A DNA stretch of 64,000 nt from Flavobacteriales bacterium ALC-1 (GCA_000171875.1 ABHI01000007.1:1-64000); one strand, 5' to 3'. Positions 26,615 through 36,300 are shown, counted from the first letter of the stretch. Notes: generated by a model from the sequence alone, not told the origin. Made by a program: numbers and translations.

Positions 26615-27658
26615 TTAAGATGTAATCATTTGCTTTGGAACACGCTTGTTCATTATCCTAAACCATAAAGGAGGAATCATAGCCAAAACCATTGAAGTCG
26701 GATATCCATAAGGCATTTGCGGACTTTCATCATGGCAATCTAAAACCTGGTATTTTTTTGACGATTTATAATGATGGTCACTATGTCTAGTTAATTCATA
26801 AAGCACAATTCTCCCTATCACATGGTTAGAGTTCCAAGAATGTATTTCCTTAACACGCTCATAGCGGCCAGATTTGGTCTTTAAGCGTAATAAACCATAG
26901 TGTTCAATATAGTTAACAGTTTCGAGTAGAATAAAACCTACAACTCCCGTTAAACTAGCAAAGATTAAGGCCGTAGTTCCAAATAGTAATGCAACCACGG
27001 TCAAATAAGCCATTTGAAAAAAGACAAACCAAAACATGTCATTTTTTACAGAGAAAAAAGACAGATTGTTATTACTTAAAAGATTTTTCTGAATCTTCCA
27101 AGCTTTAAAATACTGTCTAATTGTTGAGGTAAACCAAAATGAATATACGCTTTGATTATACCTTGCTGTGGCAGGATCTTCAGGTGTAGCAGCATGAAGA
27201 TGATGCCCAAAATTATGTTCAATATAAAAGTGCATATAAAATGAAGGCAGAAGTAAAGCTTTTCCTAAAAAGCGTTCATTAGTAGTTTGTCTGTGACCAA
27301 GTTCGTGTGCAACATTAATACCGTTGACTCCCAAAACAATTCCAATTGAAAAAATTAGCCCAACAAATTCATGCGTTTGTAATGTTTGGTTAGAAACTAT
27401 GTTTAAACCGTATAATAAGAGCCCGAAAACAATTGGTAAGTTTAAATATAATAACCAATCAAATAGTTTTTGCTTCAATTTAGTATCCGATTCGTCAGGT
27501 TTTAGATTGTTAGTATCCACAGGGAAGATAAGTTCTAAAATAGGAATACAAACAAAGCTAAAAACAGGTGTTAACCAAGCCCAATAACCTTTGAAAAATA
27601 AACCCAGAAAACAGACTAAAGGAATTGAAAATGCAGCTAAATATTTGAGGTCTTTCAT
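26615..27658 (-). CDS. AlkB-type membrane di-iron hydroxylase (alkane 1-monooxygenase family)
   Basis: The 347-residue integral membrane protein has about six hydrophobic helices. All histidine boxes of the alkane-hydroxylase group are present: HELGH at 118-122, EHNFGHHLH at 147-155, NYIEHYG at 249-255 and RHSDHHYKSSKKY at 291-303. The NYxEHYG motif distinguishes AlkB-type hydroxylases from ordinary acyl desaturases. Expected activity is terminal hydroxylation of an alkane or alkyl chain using O2 and rubredoxin electrons, but no rubredoxin or reductase gene is nearby. The true substrate in this organism is unknown. Confidence 0.9.
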   Translation of the reverse strand: MKDLKYLAAFSIPLVCFLGLFFKGYWAWLTPVFSFVCIPILELIFPVDTNNLKPDESDTKLKQKLFDWLLYLNLPIVFGLLLYGLNIVSNQTLQTHEFVGLIFSIGIVLGVNGINVAHELGHRQTTNERFLGKALLLPSFYMHFYIEHNFGHHLHAATPEDPATARYNQSVYSFWFTSTIRQYFKAWKIQKNLLSNNNLSFFSVKNDMFWFVFFQMAYLTVVALLFGTTALIFASLTGVVGFILLETVNYIEHYGLLRLKTKSGRYERVKEIHSWNSNHVIGRIVLYELTRHSDHHYKSSKKYQVLDCHDESPQMPYGYPTSMVLAMIPPLWFRIMNKRVPKQMITS

Positions 27659-27809
27659 CGAAAAAATCTTTTTCGTTCCTATGAAAACAGGAATCTTATG
27701 TAATTTGAGCTCAATTTAACACTCAAAACCCCTAAATTAACAGAATCTTACCACATTTTACGAAATAGCTATTAAAATAAAATTGTAGATTAGTCAGTTA
27801 GAATAGTGT

Positions 27810-30800
27810 ATGAGCAATTTCGAAACCATAAAAAACAAACTTGAGCAGTTCATTAAAAGGTATTACACCAACGAACTGTTAAAAGGTGCTATCTTATTTT
27901 TTGCCATTGGTTTACTGTATCTGATTATAACATTGTTTGTAGAATATATGCTTTGGTTAAACCCAACGGCTAGAACTATTCTATTTTGGGTGTTTATTGC
28001 GGTGGAATTAAGCTTATTTATCAAATTTATTGCCATTCCGTTAGCGCATTTATTCAAATTACGAAAAGGCATTAATTACGAAACAGCTTCTACATTAATT
28101 GGCAATCATTTTCCTGAAGTTAATGATAAGTTGCTTAATGTGCTTCAGTTAAATCAAAATCCAGCACAATCCGATTTACTAATTGCTAGTATAGAGCAGA
28201 AGTCTTTAGAGCTAAAGCCCATTCCATTTAAATCGGCCATAAATTTTAAATCGAATACCAAGTACTTAAAGTATGCGGCAATTCCTATTACAATTCTATT
28301 ATTGTCTTTAGTAACAGGAAAAATAAACTGGTTTAGCGATAGTTATGAGCGTGTGGTAAACTACCAAACGGCTTATGAGCCGCCAGCACCATTTCAATTT
28401 TTTGTAATCAACGAGTCGCTTCAGGCTATTGAAAACAAAGACTTTAAGTTAAAGATTTCTACGGTTGGAGATGTGATTCCTGATAATGCTCAGATTAAAT
28501 ATAACGGCCAATCTTACTTTTTACAGCAACTAGTGCCTGGTGAATTTCAATACACGTTTAGCCTTCCAAAAGAAGCCGTTGAGTTTACATTATCCGCTAA
28601 TGACGTGATTTCAAAACCTTACCTTCTAAGCATAGTCAATACACCAAATTTGGTGAATTTTGAAATGGTTTTAGACTACCCATCACATACCAGAAAACAA
28701 GACGAAACTTTAAAAAGCACAGGTTCGGCTGTAATTCCAGAAGGCACTAAAGTAACATGGAAAGCGAAAACAAAATCGACCACTGAAGTTAATATTTATG
28801 CTGAAGACACATTACGTTTTATAGAGAATGACAATGGTGATTTTGAAACGACCAAACGCTTGTATAAAAATTATAATTATAGCATCACTACAAGCAATAA
28901 GAGTTTAACAGATTATGAAAATTTAGCCTACAATATTAATGTGGTTAGAGATATTTATCCGGAGTTAAGCATTAAAGTTCAAAAGGATTCTGTTGATCAA
29001 CAAAGTTTGTATTTCTATGGACAAGCTAGTGATGATTATGGATTGAGCAAGTTGCAATTGGTTTATTATCCTTCGGAAGACGAATCTAAAAAGCAAATAG
29101 AGCCTATAGCAATTTCTAAATCTAATTTCAGTGAATTTATCAGTGCTTTTCCTAATCAATTGAATTTAGAAGAAGGTGTAAGCTACCAATTGTATTTTGA
29201 GGTGTTTGATAACGATGCGCTTCACAATTACAAGCGTACTAAAAGCTCGGTTTTTAATTACCGAAAGCGCACCAAAGAAGAGGAAGAGCAAAAACAACTC
29301 AATGAGCAAAATGAAACAATAAAAGACATTAGCAAAACTTTTGATAAGCTTCAAGAGCAAGATAAAAAGCTAGAAGAATTTTCTAAAACACAAAAGAAAA
29401 GAGCAACTTAATTTTAATGATAAAAGAAGTTCGAAGATTTTCTGAAACGCCAGAAGAATCAGGAGCAGTTGATGAAAAACTTCAATAAAAAGCTTCAGGA
29501 TAATCTAGAAGAGTTTCAAAAAGACGAAAAGAAAGACGATCAGTTTAAAGAGGATTTAAAAGAACGTTTAAAGGAAAATGAAGAGCAGTTAAAACAGGAT
29601 GAAAAACTACTTGAAGAGCTTGAGCAGTTAAAAGACAAAATCAACAAAGAAGAGTTTACTCAAAAACTTGAAGAATTAGCCAAGCAAAACAAAAACAAGA
29701 AGCGTAGCATGCAACAACTTTTAGAGTTGACGAAGCGTTTTTATGTGATGAAAAAGGCTGAAAAAATCTCAAAGCAATTGGATGATTTGTCTGAAGAGCA
29801 AGAAAAACTATCAGAAAAGGATAGGGAAAACACTAAGGAGGCTCAAGAAAAGCTAAATAAAGAGTTTGAGAAACTTCAAAAAGATATTGATGATTTAAAG
29901 CGTGAAGACAGGCAGCTAAGAAAGCCAACTAAAGTTCCAAGGGACGAATTTTTAGAGAATGAAATAAAGTTCGATCAAAAAGAAGCAAAGGAAGCGCTAG
30001 AGGAGAAAGAAAAAAGCAACGAAGACCAGAAACCACAAGAAGCGCAAGAACGTCAGCAAAAAGCAAAACAAAAGCAAAAGAAAGCTGCTAAGAAGATGAA
30101 GCAAATTAGCGAAATGATGAAGCAGGCTATGTCTGGCGGAGGTGGAAGTGGTGAGCAAACATCTGAAGACATTGATACTTTACGACAAATTCTAGAAAAC
30201 CTATTGCTCTATTCATTTGATCAAGAGGGGCTTATGAATACATTTCAGTCTATTGATATCAATAATAATAAGTACGGAAAGTATATTATTGAGCAAAGCA
30301 ATCTTAGAGAGCACTTTGAGCATATAGATGATAGTTTGTTTGCATTGTCACTAAGGCAACCAAAACTTTCCGAAAAAGTAAATTCACAAATCACAGATGT
30401 GTATTTTAACATTGACAAATCTCTTGGGCAATTGACTGAAAATAGATTATATCAAGGTGTAGCATCTCAGCAATATGCTATTACAGCAAGTAATGAGTTA
30501 GCGAGTTTTTTAAGTGATGTGTTAGATGATATGGAGATGTCTATGAATCCATCTCCAGGTCAAGGTGGTGAAGGTGGTCAGCAGTTACCAGATATTATCA
30601 TGAGTCAGGAAGAGCTTAATAAGCAAATGGAAGAAGGTGTTAAGAAGAGCGAGCAAGGAAAAGAGGGAGGAGAAGGTAAGGAAGGTGAAAAGCCAGGAGA
30701 GGGAGAGAAACCGGGAGAAGATGGAGAAAGCGGAAAAGAAGGTGATGGTAACAAACCAGGTGAACAAGGACAGTCTGGGCAAGAAGGGCAAAGCGGTCAG

Positions 30801-31430
30801 AAAGGAGAGAATGGTAAAAGCGGAGAGCAAGAAGGAAAAAGCGGTGAAGGTGGCCAACAAGGTGAAAGCGGAAGTCAGAATGGTGAAGGCAACCAAAATG
30901 GACAGCAAGGTGAAAATGGTAAAGGGGGTAAGAATGGAAAAGATGGCAAAAATGGCGGAGACGGAACTGATGGAGAAGGTGAAAAGAATGACGGTTATGG
31001 TGAAGGGGGTAGTGAAGAACAAAATGGTGAGCTATTCAAAATATACCAACAACAACAGCAATTGCGCCAAGCTTTAGAAGATAGATTAGTTAAAGAAGGC
31101 AAAATAGAATCAGCAGGACAATTAATTAAGCAGATGGAAGATATTGAGTTAGATTTATTAAACTCTGGTTTCACAAACCAAACGCTTCAAAAAATGATGG
31201 ATTTACAACATCAATTGCTTAAATTAGAGAATGCGACATTTATGCAAGGGCAAGACACTAAGCGTAAATCTGAGACGAATAAAAAAGAATTCAATCAAAC
31301 CAATGCTAGTCAAATACCAACGGCAAAACAATATTTTAATACTACAGAAATATTAAATCGCCAAGCACTACCTTTGCAGAATCATTTTAAGAAAAAGATT
31401 CAAGAGTATTTTAAAAGCACAAATGATTAG
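27810..31430 (+). CDS. DUF4175 large membrane protein, two compensating frameshifts
   Basis: The N-terminal part (about 1-150) has three hydrophobic helices and the family pattern LEQFIKRYYTNELLKGAILF. A large extracytoplasmic region and then a long Lys/Glu-rich coiled coil follow, with a Gly/Gln/Asn/Glu-rich collagen-like stretch near 30550-31015 (for example GENGKGGKNGKDGKNGGDG). The frame stops at 29411 and reopens in the same phase at 29469. One surplus A in the run 29397-29400 and one missing A in the run 29422-29425 explain this, because the intervening bases read KKEQLNFNDKK-KFEDFLKRQKNQEQLMKNF. Repaired length is about 1,206 residues. The function of DUF4175 is unknown. Its end overlaps ybeY by 8 bp. 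Confidence 0.86.
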
Positions 31431-31833
31431 TTTTAATTACGAAACCAATTTTAAATTAGACAATTCTGAACAGATTTCTAAATGGATTTCAAAAACCATT
31501 TCGGAAGAGAATTGTAAAGAAGGGGAGATAAATTATATCTTCTGTTCTGATGAATATCTGCATAGGTTGAATGTCGATTTTTTGAACCACGACACATTAA
31601 CCGATATTATTAGCTTTGATTATTCAGTAGGAAAAGAACTACATGGAGATGTTTATATTTCTGTTGATAGGGTAAAAGAAAATGCCTTTGAATTTAAAAC
31701 AGCTTTTGAAGACGAAATATCTAGAGTTATAATTCACGGGGTATTGCATTACTGTGGTTATAAAGATAAATCCGAAGAGGACGAAATGTTGATGCGCTTA
31801 AAAGAAGATTACTACTTAAACAAGCGTTCGTAA
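31423..31833 (+). CDS. ybeY: Endoribonuclease YbeY (rRNA maturation factor)
   Basis: This 136-residue metal-dependent RNase takes part in 16S rRNA 3'-end maturation and ribosome quality control. The signature HGVLHYCGYKDKSEEDE is at 105-121 and the upstream block FLNHDTLTDIISFDY at about 53-67. The consensus zinc motif is HGxLHxxGYDH; here the third position reads GYKDK, so the last His is replaced. I believe this variant is usual in flavobacteria, but that is memory and not checked. It overlaps the end of the DUF4175 gene and precedes mnmG. Confidence 0.92.
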   Translation: MISFNYETNFKLDNSEQISKWISKTISEENCKEGEINYIFCSDEYLHRLNVDFLNHDTLTDIISFDYSVGKELHGDVYISVDRVKENAFEFKTAFEDEISRVIIHGVLHYCGYKDKSEEDEMLMRLKEDYYLNKRS

Positions 31834-31850
31834 TTATCACTATTTCAGCG

Positions 31851-31858
31851 TATATTTG
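31851..31858 (+). promoter_or_regulatory. Possible mnmG promoter (-7 element)
   Basis: tatatttg matches TANNTTTG, 57 bases before the mnmG start. The parS-like palindrome would then lie in the transcript leader. Confidence 0.45.
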
Positions 31859-31883
31859 CGGGCTGAATTTTAAAAAACACAAT

Positions 31884-31899
31884 TGTTCCACGTGGAACA
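31884..31899. promoter_or_regulatory. parS-like site 1
   Basis: tgttccacgtggaaca is a perfect 16-bp palindrome. It matches the ParB-binding parS consensus TGTTNCACGTGAAACA except at one arm position, and is the symmetric form known from Pseudomonas-type parS (TGTTCCACGTGGAAC). It lies 15 bases upstream of the mnmG start. Confidence 0.75.
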
Positions 31900-31914
31900 T
31901 AAGAGTATAAGACT

Positions 31915-33786
31915 ATGTTTAATGATGTTTATGATGTAATAGTTGTTGGTGCTGGTCATGCTGGTAGTGAGGCAGCGGCAGCTTCTGCAAATATGGGAAG
32001 TAAGACATTGTTAATTACAATGAACCTCCAGAACATTGCCCAGATGTCTTGTAATCCAGCAATGGGAGGTATAGCAAAAGGGCAAATTGTAAGAGAGATT
32101 GATGCGCTTGGTGGTTACAGCGGAATTGTGTCTGATACCTCGGCGATTCAATTCAAGATGCTTAATAAATCTAAAGGACCAGCGATGTGGAGTCCAAGGG
32201 TTCAGTCTGACAGAATGCGCTTTGCAGAAGACTGGAGATTGCTTTTAGAGGGAACACCTAACCTTGATTTTTATCAAGAAATGGTTTCTGGGTTAATTGT
32301 AGAAAACCATAAAGTAGTTGGTGTAAAAACATCACTTGGTATTGAAGTAAAAGCTAAGACTGTTGTATTAACTAATGGAACATTTTTAAATGGGCTTATT
32401 CATATTGGTGACAAAAATTTTGGTGGAGGAAGAGCCGGAGAAAGAGCCGCTACTGGAATTACAGAACAGTTAGTAAATCTAGGTTTTGATTCTGGGAGAA
32501 TGAAAACTGGAACACCACCTAGAGTGGATGGGAGATCATTAGACTATTCTAAAATGATTGAACAACCTGGTGATGAAAACCCAGAAAAATTCTCTTATTT
32601 AGATATTACAAAACCACTTCAAGAACAACGTTCTTGTCATATGACATATACCAGTGAACAGGTCCATGATTTGCTGCGAGAAGGCTTTGATCGCTCGCCA
32701 ATGTTTAATGGAAGAATTAAAAGTGTCGGACCAAGATATTGCCCATCTATAGAAGACAAAATCAACCGCTTTGCTGATAAAGACAGACACCAATTATTTG
32801 TGGAACCTGAAGGATGGAATACTTGTGAAGTTTATGTCAATGGTTTTTCAACATCACTACCCGAAGATGTTCAATTTAAAGCTCTGCGTTCAGTTGTTGG
32901 TTTTGAAAATGTAAAATTCTTTAGACCAGGTTATGCGATTGAATATGATTATTTTCCGCCAACACAACTAAAACATACACTTGAAACTAAGCTTGTTGAT
33001 GGTTTATATTTTGCTGGACAAATCAATGGAACAACCGGATATGAAGAGGCTGCTTCTCAAGGATTAATGGCCGGAATTAATGCGAGTTTAAAAGTTCAAG
33101 AAAGGGAAGTGTTTACCCTTAAGCGAGACGAAGCTTACATAGGTGTTTTAATAGATGACTTAATTACCAAAGGGACGGAAGAGCCTTATCGAATGTTTAC
33201 ATCTAGAGCTGAATACAGAACACTGTTGAGACAAGATAACGCAGATTTTAGATTAACACCTAAAGGGTATGAGATAGGTTTAGCGACTAAAAGACGCTTA
33301 AGCCGAATGGAAGAAAAGCAGTCTAAATCTGATGCTTTTGTACAATTCTTTAAAGACACAAGTGTAAAACCAGAAGAGGCAAATCCGGTTTTAGAAGCTA
33401 AAAACTCATCACCTGTAAAACAACAAGACAAAATGTTTAAGTTGTTTGCTAGGCCAAACATTACAACTCAAGATGTTAGAAAGTTTAATGCTGTAGAAAG
33501 ATATATTCAAGACAATAACTTGGATACAGAGGTGATCGAGCAAACAGAAATTCAGGTAAAATATGCCGGTTATATAGAGAAGGAAAAGAACAATGCTGAT
33601 AAACTAAATAGGTTAGAGAATTTGAAAATTCCAGTTGATTTTGATTATAATAAACTCAAATCAATGAGCATGGAGGCAAGGCAAAAGTTAACCGAAATTC
33701 AACCTGTAACCATATCTCAAGCATCTCGAATTAGTGGTGTGTCACCGAATGATATTTCTGTTTTATTAGTTTATTTAGGGAGATAA
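31915..33786 (+). CDS. mnmG: tRNA uridine-5-carboxymethylaminomethyl synthesis enzyme MnmG
   Basis: This FAD-dependent enzyme, together with MnmE, modifies wobble uridine 34 of several tRNAs. The FAD-binding GxGxxG is in VGAGHAGSEAA (11-21). The GidA signatures are GGIAKGQIVREIDALGGY (about 51-68) and KTGTPPRVDGRSLDYS (about 197-212), and FAGQINGTTGYEEAASQG is near 365. The C-terminal helical MnmE-interacting domain is complete. Length 623 is normal. mnmG is close to the origin in many bacteria, and here it is bracketed by two parS-like sites. No frameshift. Confidence 0.97.
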   Translation: MFNDVYDVIVVGAGHAGSEAAAASANMGSKTLLITMNLQNIAQMSCNPAMGGIAKGQIVREIDALGGYSGIVSDTSAIQFKMLNKSKGPAMWSPRVQSDRMRFAEDWRLLLEGTPNLDFYQEMVSGLIVENHKVVGVKTSLGIEVKAKTVVLTNGTFLNGLIHIGDKNFGGGRAGERAATGITEQLVNLGFDSGRMKTGTPPRVDGRSLDYSKMIEQPGDENPEKFSYLDITKPLQEQRSCHMTYTSEQVHDLLREGFDRSPMFNGRIKSVGPRYCPSIEDKINRFADKDRHQLFVEPEGWNTCEVYVNGFSTSLPEDVQFKALRSVVGFENVKFFRPGYAIEYDYFPPTQLKHTLETKLVDGLYFAGQINGTTGYEEAASQGLMAGINASLKVQEREVFTLKRDEAYIGVLIDDLITKGTEEPYRMFTSRAEYRTLLRQDNADFRLTPKGYEIGLATKRRLSRMEEKQSKSDAFVQFFKDTSVKPEEANPVLEAKNSSPVKQQDKMFKLFARPNITTQDVRKFNAVERYIQDNNLDTEVIEQTEIQVKYAGYIEKEKNNADKLNRLENLKIPVDFDYNKLKSMSMEARQKLTEIQPVTISQASRISGVSPNDISVLLVYLGR

Positions 33787-33792
33787 TTACAA

Positions 33793-33808
33793 TGTTCCAC
33801 GTGAAACA
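33793..33808. promoter_or_regulatory. parS-like site 2
   Basis: tgttccacgtgaaaca matches TGTTNCACGTGAAACA at every specified base. It lies 6 bases after the mnmG stop codon, 1.9 kb from site 1. Confidence 0.8.
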
Positions 33809-33832
33809 ATCAATAAAATTTATTTACTTTTT

Positions 33833-33859
33833 GTCATTCTCAACTTGGTTCAGAGCCCA
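33833..33859. repeat. Dispersed intergenic repeat (GTCATTCT type)
   Basis: gtcattctcaacttggttca followed by gagccca resembles the GTCATTCTGAACTTGTTTCAG-type repeat common between genes in flavobacteria, and is possibly related to the element at 8638-8665. Recognition is from memory. Confidence 0.4.
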
Positions 33860-33864
33860 TTGAT

Positions 33865-34722
33865 ATGAATAATAAACCAACACGCCTCACGCTAAAAGAC
33901 CATTCTGTTTCAGGAGAAGAATTCCAATTATTGTATAATATGGAATTAGATATGTTGGAAACATTTCCACAACCAGAAGTAGAAAAACTAACTGACTATT
34001 ACAAAAGTGAAGACTATATTTCGCACACAGATACTAAGCGGAATCTTTTAGAAAAAGTATATCATTTAATCAGGAATGTATCACTTAAGCGAAAACTAAA
34101 ACTGATCAATTCTTTTAATTCAGAATCAAAACAGCTTTTAGATATTGGGTGTGGAACAGGGGACTTTTTAGAAACAGCTTTAAAAGCAAATTGGCAAATC
34201 TTAGGAATAGAGCCTAACGATAAGGCAAGAGAAATTGCCAATTCTAAAACCAACAATTCAGTTTTTGAAATAAAGCACTTAAATAAATTAGAACCTGACA
34301 GTTTTGATGTGATTACGCTTTGGCATGTGTTAGAACATTTGCCAAATTTAGAAATGCACACAGCGTTGTTTAAGCGTCTTTTAAAACCGAATGGAACTTT
34401 AGTAATTGCTATTCCTAACTTTAAAAGTTATGACGCTAAACATTACAAAAATTTCTGGGCAGCTTATGATGTGCCTAGACACCTTTGGCATTTTTCTAAA
34501 ACGTCAATATCAGAGCTATTTAAAAAAGAGAATCTAAAATTGGTAAATACTTTGCCAATGATTTTTGATGCTTATTATGTGAGTTTACTTTCTGAAAAAT
34601 ACAAGTCAGGATTTATGAATCCATTTAAAGCATTTTGGATTGGCTTACGTTCAAATTTAAAAGCGAGACGTTCAAAAGAATATTCATCTCACATTTACAT
34701 CCTTAAAAGCGAGAATTCTTAA
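33865..34722 (+). CDS. SAM-dependent class I methyltransferase
   Basis: The 285-residue protein has motif I LLDIGCGTGDF (91-101), acidic residue Glu in LGIEPND (motif II), and the post-motif FDVITLWHVLEHLPN and LLKPNGTLVIAIPN, typical of methyltransferase type 11/12 enzymes. The N-terminal section with FPQPEVEKLTDYYKSEDYI recalls the zinc-ribbon-less relatives of 3-demethylubiquinone-type methyltransferases. The substrate is unknown. It is a single gene between mnmG and the OmpH-like gene. Confidence 0.88.
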   Translation: MNNKPTRLTLKDHSVSGEEFQLLYNMELDMLETFPQPEVEKLTDYYKSEDYISHTDTKRNLLEKVYHLIRNVSLKRKLKLINSFNSESKQLLDIGCGTGDFLETALKANWQILGIEPNDKAREIANSKTNNSVFEIKHLNKLEPDSFDVITLWHVLEHLPNLEMHTALFKRLLKPNGTLVIAIPNFKSYDAKHYKNFWAAYDVPRHLWHFSKTSISELFKKENLKLVNTLPMIFDAYYVSLLSEKYKSGFMNPFKAFWIGLRSNLKARRSKEYSSHIYILKSENS

Positions 34723-34902
34723 TATAGAAAACACTGTTTTAGTATTAAACCGTAAAACAATCAAATACAGGCACTAAAAAAGAAAGCTGCTTAAAACGCT
34801 TTATTTGAGCTTGTTTTTTATAGATTTTAAAAATAACAGAACGGCTTTTCTATAGAAATTATCAATACTTAAAAAAATAGATAAATCACAACCTAACTTT
34901 TA

Positions 34903-34910
34903 TACATTTG
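34903..34910 (+). promoter_or_regulatory. Possible promoter (-7 element) of the OmpH-like gene
   Basis: tacatttg matches TANNTTTG 24 bases before the start codon. The -33 TTG is not seen. Confidence 0.4.
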
Positions 34911-34934
34911 CAAAAATTAAATTAGAATACAATC

Positions 34935-35492
34935 ATGAAGAAAGTAATTATAGCATTAGCAGTTTTAGTGGCATTTGCATCTTGCCAAGAACAAGAGAAA
35001 ATAGCATTTGTTGATAATAGTAAAGTCATTGACGATTATCAAATGAAAATTGATATTGAGAAGAAATACGAAAATAAAAATGCTGCATTCGCAAAGCGTA
35101 GAGATAGTGTTGGGCGTGTATATCAAATGGAAGTACAAACTATTCAATTGCAACTGAGTAGTATGTCTGCCAGAAAACAGGAAGAGGAATCACAAAAATT
35201 TCAACAAAAGTGGCAACCTATACAGCAACAAATGCAGTATCAGCAACAACTCATGGAGCAAGATTTTAATAAGGAAATGGACTCTGTTGTAGTTAAAGTA
35301 GGTGATTTTGTTGAAGGTTACGGAAAAAAGAATGGCTACACTTTTATTTTTGGTAAAAATAGAGCTGGTAGCGTAATGTATGGTGTCGAGACCAAAGATA
35401 TTACTGAAGTTGTTACTGAGGCGATCAATGCTGATTATGGCAATAAAGATTCGGAAACTAATAAAGAGGAATCTGCTGAAGCAAAAGAATAG
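34935..35492 (+). CDS. OmpH/Skp-like periplasmic chaperone, lipoprotein type
   Basis: The 185-residue protein has a signal sequence ending in a lipobox-like FASCQEQ (Cys17), suggesting a lipoprotein. The start of the mature part, KIAFVDNSKVIDDY, matches the first strand and helix of OmpH/Skp proteins. A long Gln/Lys/Glu-rich coiled coil (about 40-125) forms the tentacle, and GKKNGYTFIFGKNRAGSVMY closes the body. Skp-like proteins hold unfolded outer-membrane proteins. An acidic tail ends the protein. It has its own terminator. Confidence 0.88.
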   Translation: MKKVIIALAVLVAFASCQEQEKIAFVDNSKVIDDYQMKIDIEKKYENKNAAFAKRRDSVGRVYQMEVQTIQLQLSSMSARKQEEESQKFQQKWQPIQQQMQYQQQLMEQDFNKEMDSVVVKVGDFVEGYGKKNGYTFIFGKNRAGSVMYGVETKDITEVVTEAINADYGNKDSETNKEESAEAKE

Positions 35493-35518
35493 TTCTTAAA
35501 AACCTAATAATATATAAA

Positions 35519-35547
35519 GAAGCCGAGCTTATGCTTGGCTTTTTTTG
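35519..35547 (+). terminator. Intrinsic terminator
   Basis: aagccgagc pairs with gcttggctt (one G-U) around a 3-base loop, followed by a T run. Confidence 0.75.
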
Positions 35548-35628
35548 TTTATGTATGTTTAATGACAATTATTTATAATTAAATTTAGTAAGCGGATAAA
35601 TGTTATTTTTTCGTGTCTTCATAATTTA

Positions 35629-35636
35629 TATGTTTG
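35629..35636 (+). promoter_or_regulatory. Possible promoter (-7 element) of the ECF sigma gene
   Basis: tatgtttg matches TANNTTTG. The transcript would have a leader of roughly 95 bases containing the hairpin at 35664-35683. Confidence 0.35.
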
Positions 35637-35663
35637 GACTTATCGCTGTTTAGTTTTTAAAAT

Positions 35664-35683
35664 AGGTGAAAAGAAATTCACCT
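35664..35683. promoter_or_regulatory. Hairpin upstream of the ECF sigma gene
   Basis: aggtgaa (35664-35670) and ttcacct (35677-35683) are perfect complements with a 6-base loop, followed by a T-rich stretch. It could be an operator, an attenuator or a weak terminator. Confidence 0.4.
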
Positions 35684-35735
35684 TACTTTTTAATTTTTAT
35701 TAGTTTTGAAGTAATTAAAGCGCCCATTTTTTATA

Positions 35736-36248
35736 ATGTCTAATAATAACGAATCGGTTTGTGAACCAACAACATTTGAATTAGTATTTAGCTTGCACTC
35801 AGAGTCGTTAAGAAACTTTGTTTATTACAAGTGTGGCGATATTCAACAAGCTGAAGATATAGTACAAGACACTTTTATCAAACTCTGGATGAATTGCGCT
35901 AAGGTTGTTTTTGACAAAGCAAAATCCTATTTATTTACCGTTGCAAACAATGCTTTTTTAAACGATGTAGCACATAAAAAAGTAGTGTTAAATTATCAAA
36001 AAAATATAACCAATAGAAGCTCTAATGAAACACCAGAATTTTTATTAGAAGAGCAAGAGTTTTCTGAAAAATTAAAAAAAGCAATTGCGGATCTACCCGT
36101 AAAACAACGAGAAGTTTTCTTATTAAGTAGAATAGATAAAAAGAAATATACAGAAATAGCGGAAATAATTGGCATATCAGTAAAAGGTGTGGAAAAGCGA
36201 ATGAGTCAGGCTTTAATTGCATTAAGAAAGCAAATAGGAAATATTTAA
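35736..36248 (+). CDS. ECF-type RNA polymerase sigma factor
   Basis: The 170-residue protein has sigma region 2 (about 12-80: FVYYKCGDIQQAEDIVQDTFIKLW, split at 30-50) and region 4 (about 110-165: LPVKQREVFLLSRIDKKKYTEIA and IGISVKGVEKRMSQAL). The region 4 helix-turn-helix is of the sigma-70 family group found with FecR anti-sigma factors in Bacteroidota. The next genes are a FecR protein and a TonB-dependent receptor, so this is a cell-surface signalling set in which the receptor signals ligand through FecR to release the sigma factor. Confidence 0.93.
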   Translation: MSNNNESVCEPTTFELVFSLHSESLRNFVYYKCGDIQQAEDIVQDTFIKLWMNCAKVVFDKAKSYLFTVANNAFLNDVAHKKVVLNYQKNITNRSSNETPEFLLEEQEFSEKLKKAIADLPVKQREVFLLSRIDKKKYTEIAEIIGISVKGVEKRMSQALIALRKQIGNI

Positions 36249-36300
36249 TTAGGGTAAAATGAAACTAAACTGTTTAAACTCTAAAGCCAAACTTTAAAAC

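Noticed and set aside
29397-29425. Programmed ribosomal frameshifting in DUF4175
   Set aside because: Two opposite indels and simple A runs, with no slippery heptamer or stimulatory structure, and many other genes in this half show the same defect.
30585-31077. Open frames opposite and offset within the Gly/Glu-rich part of DUF4175
   Set aside because: They mirror the low-complexity repeat composition of the real gene and look like no protein.
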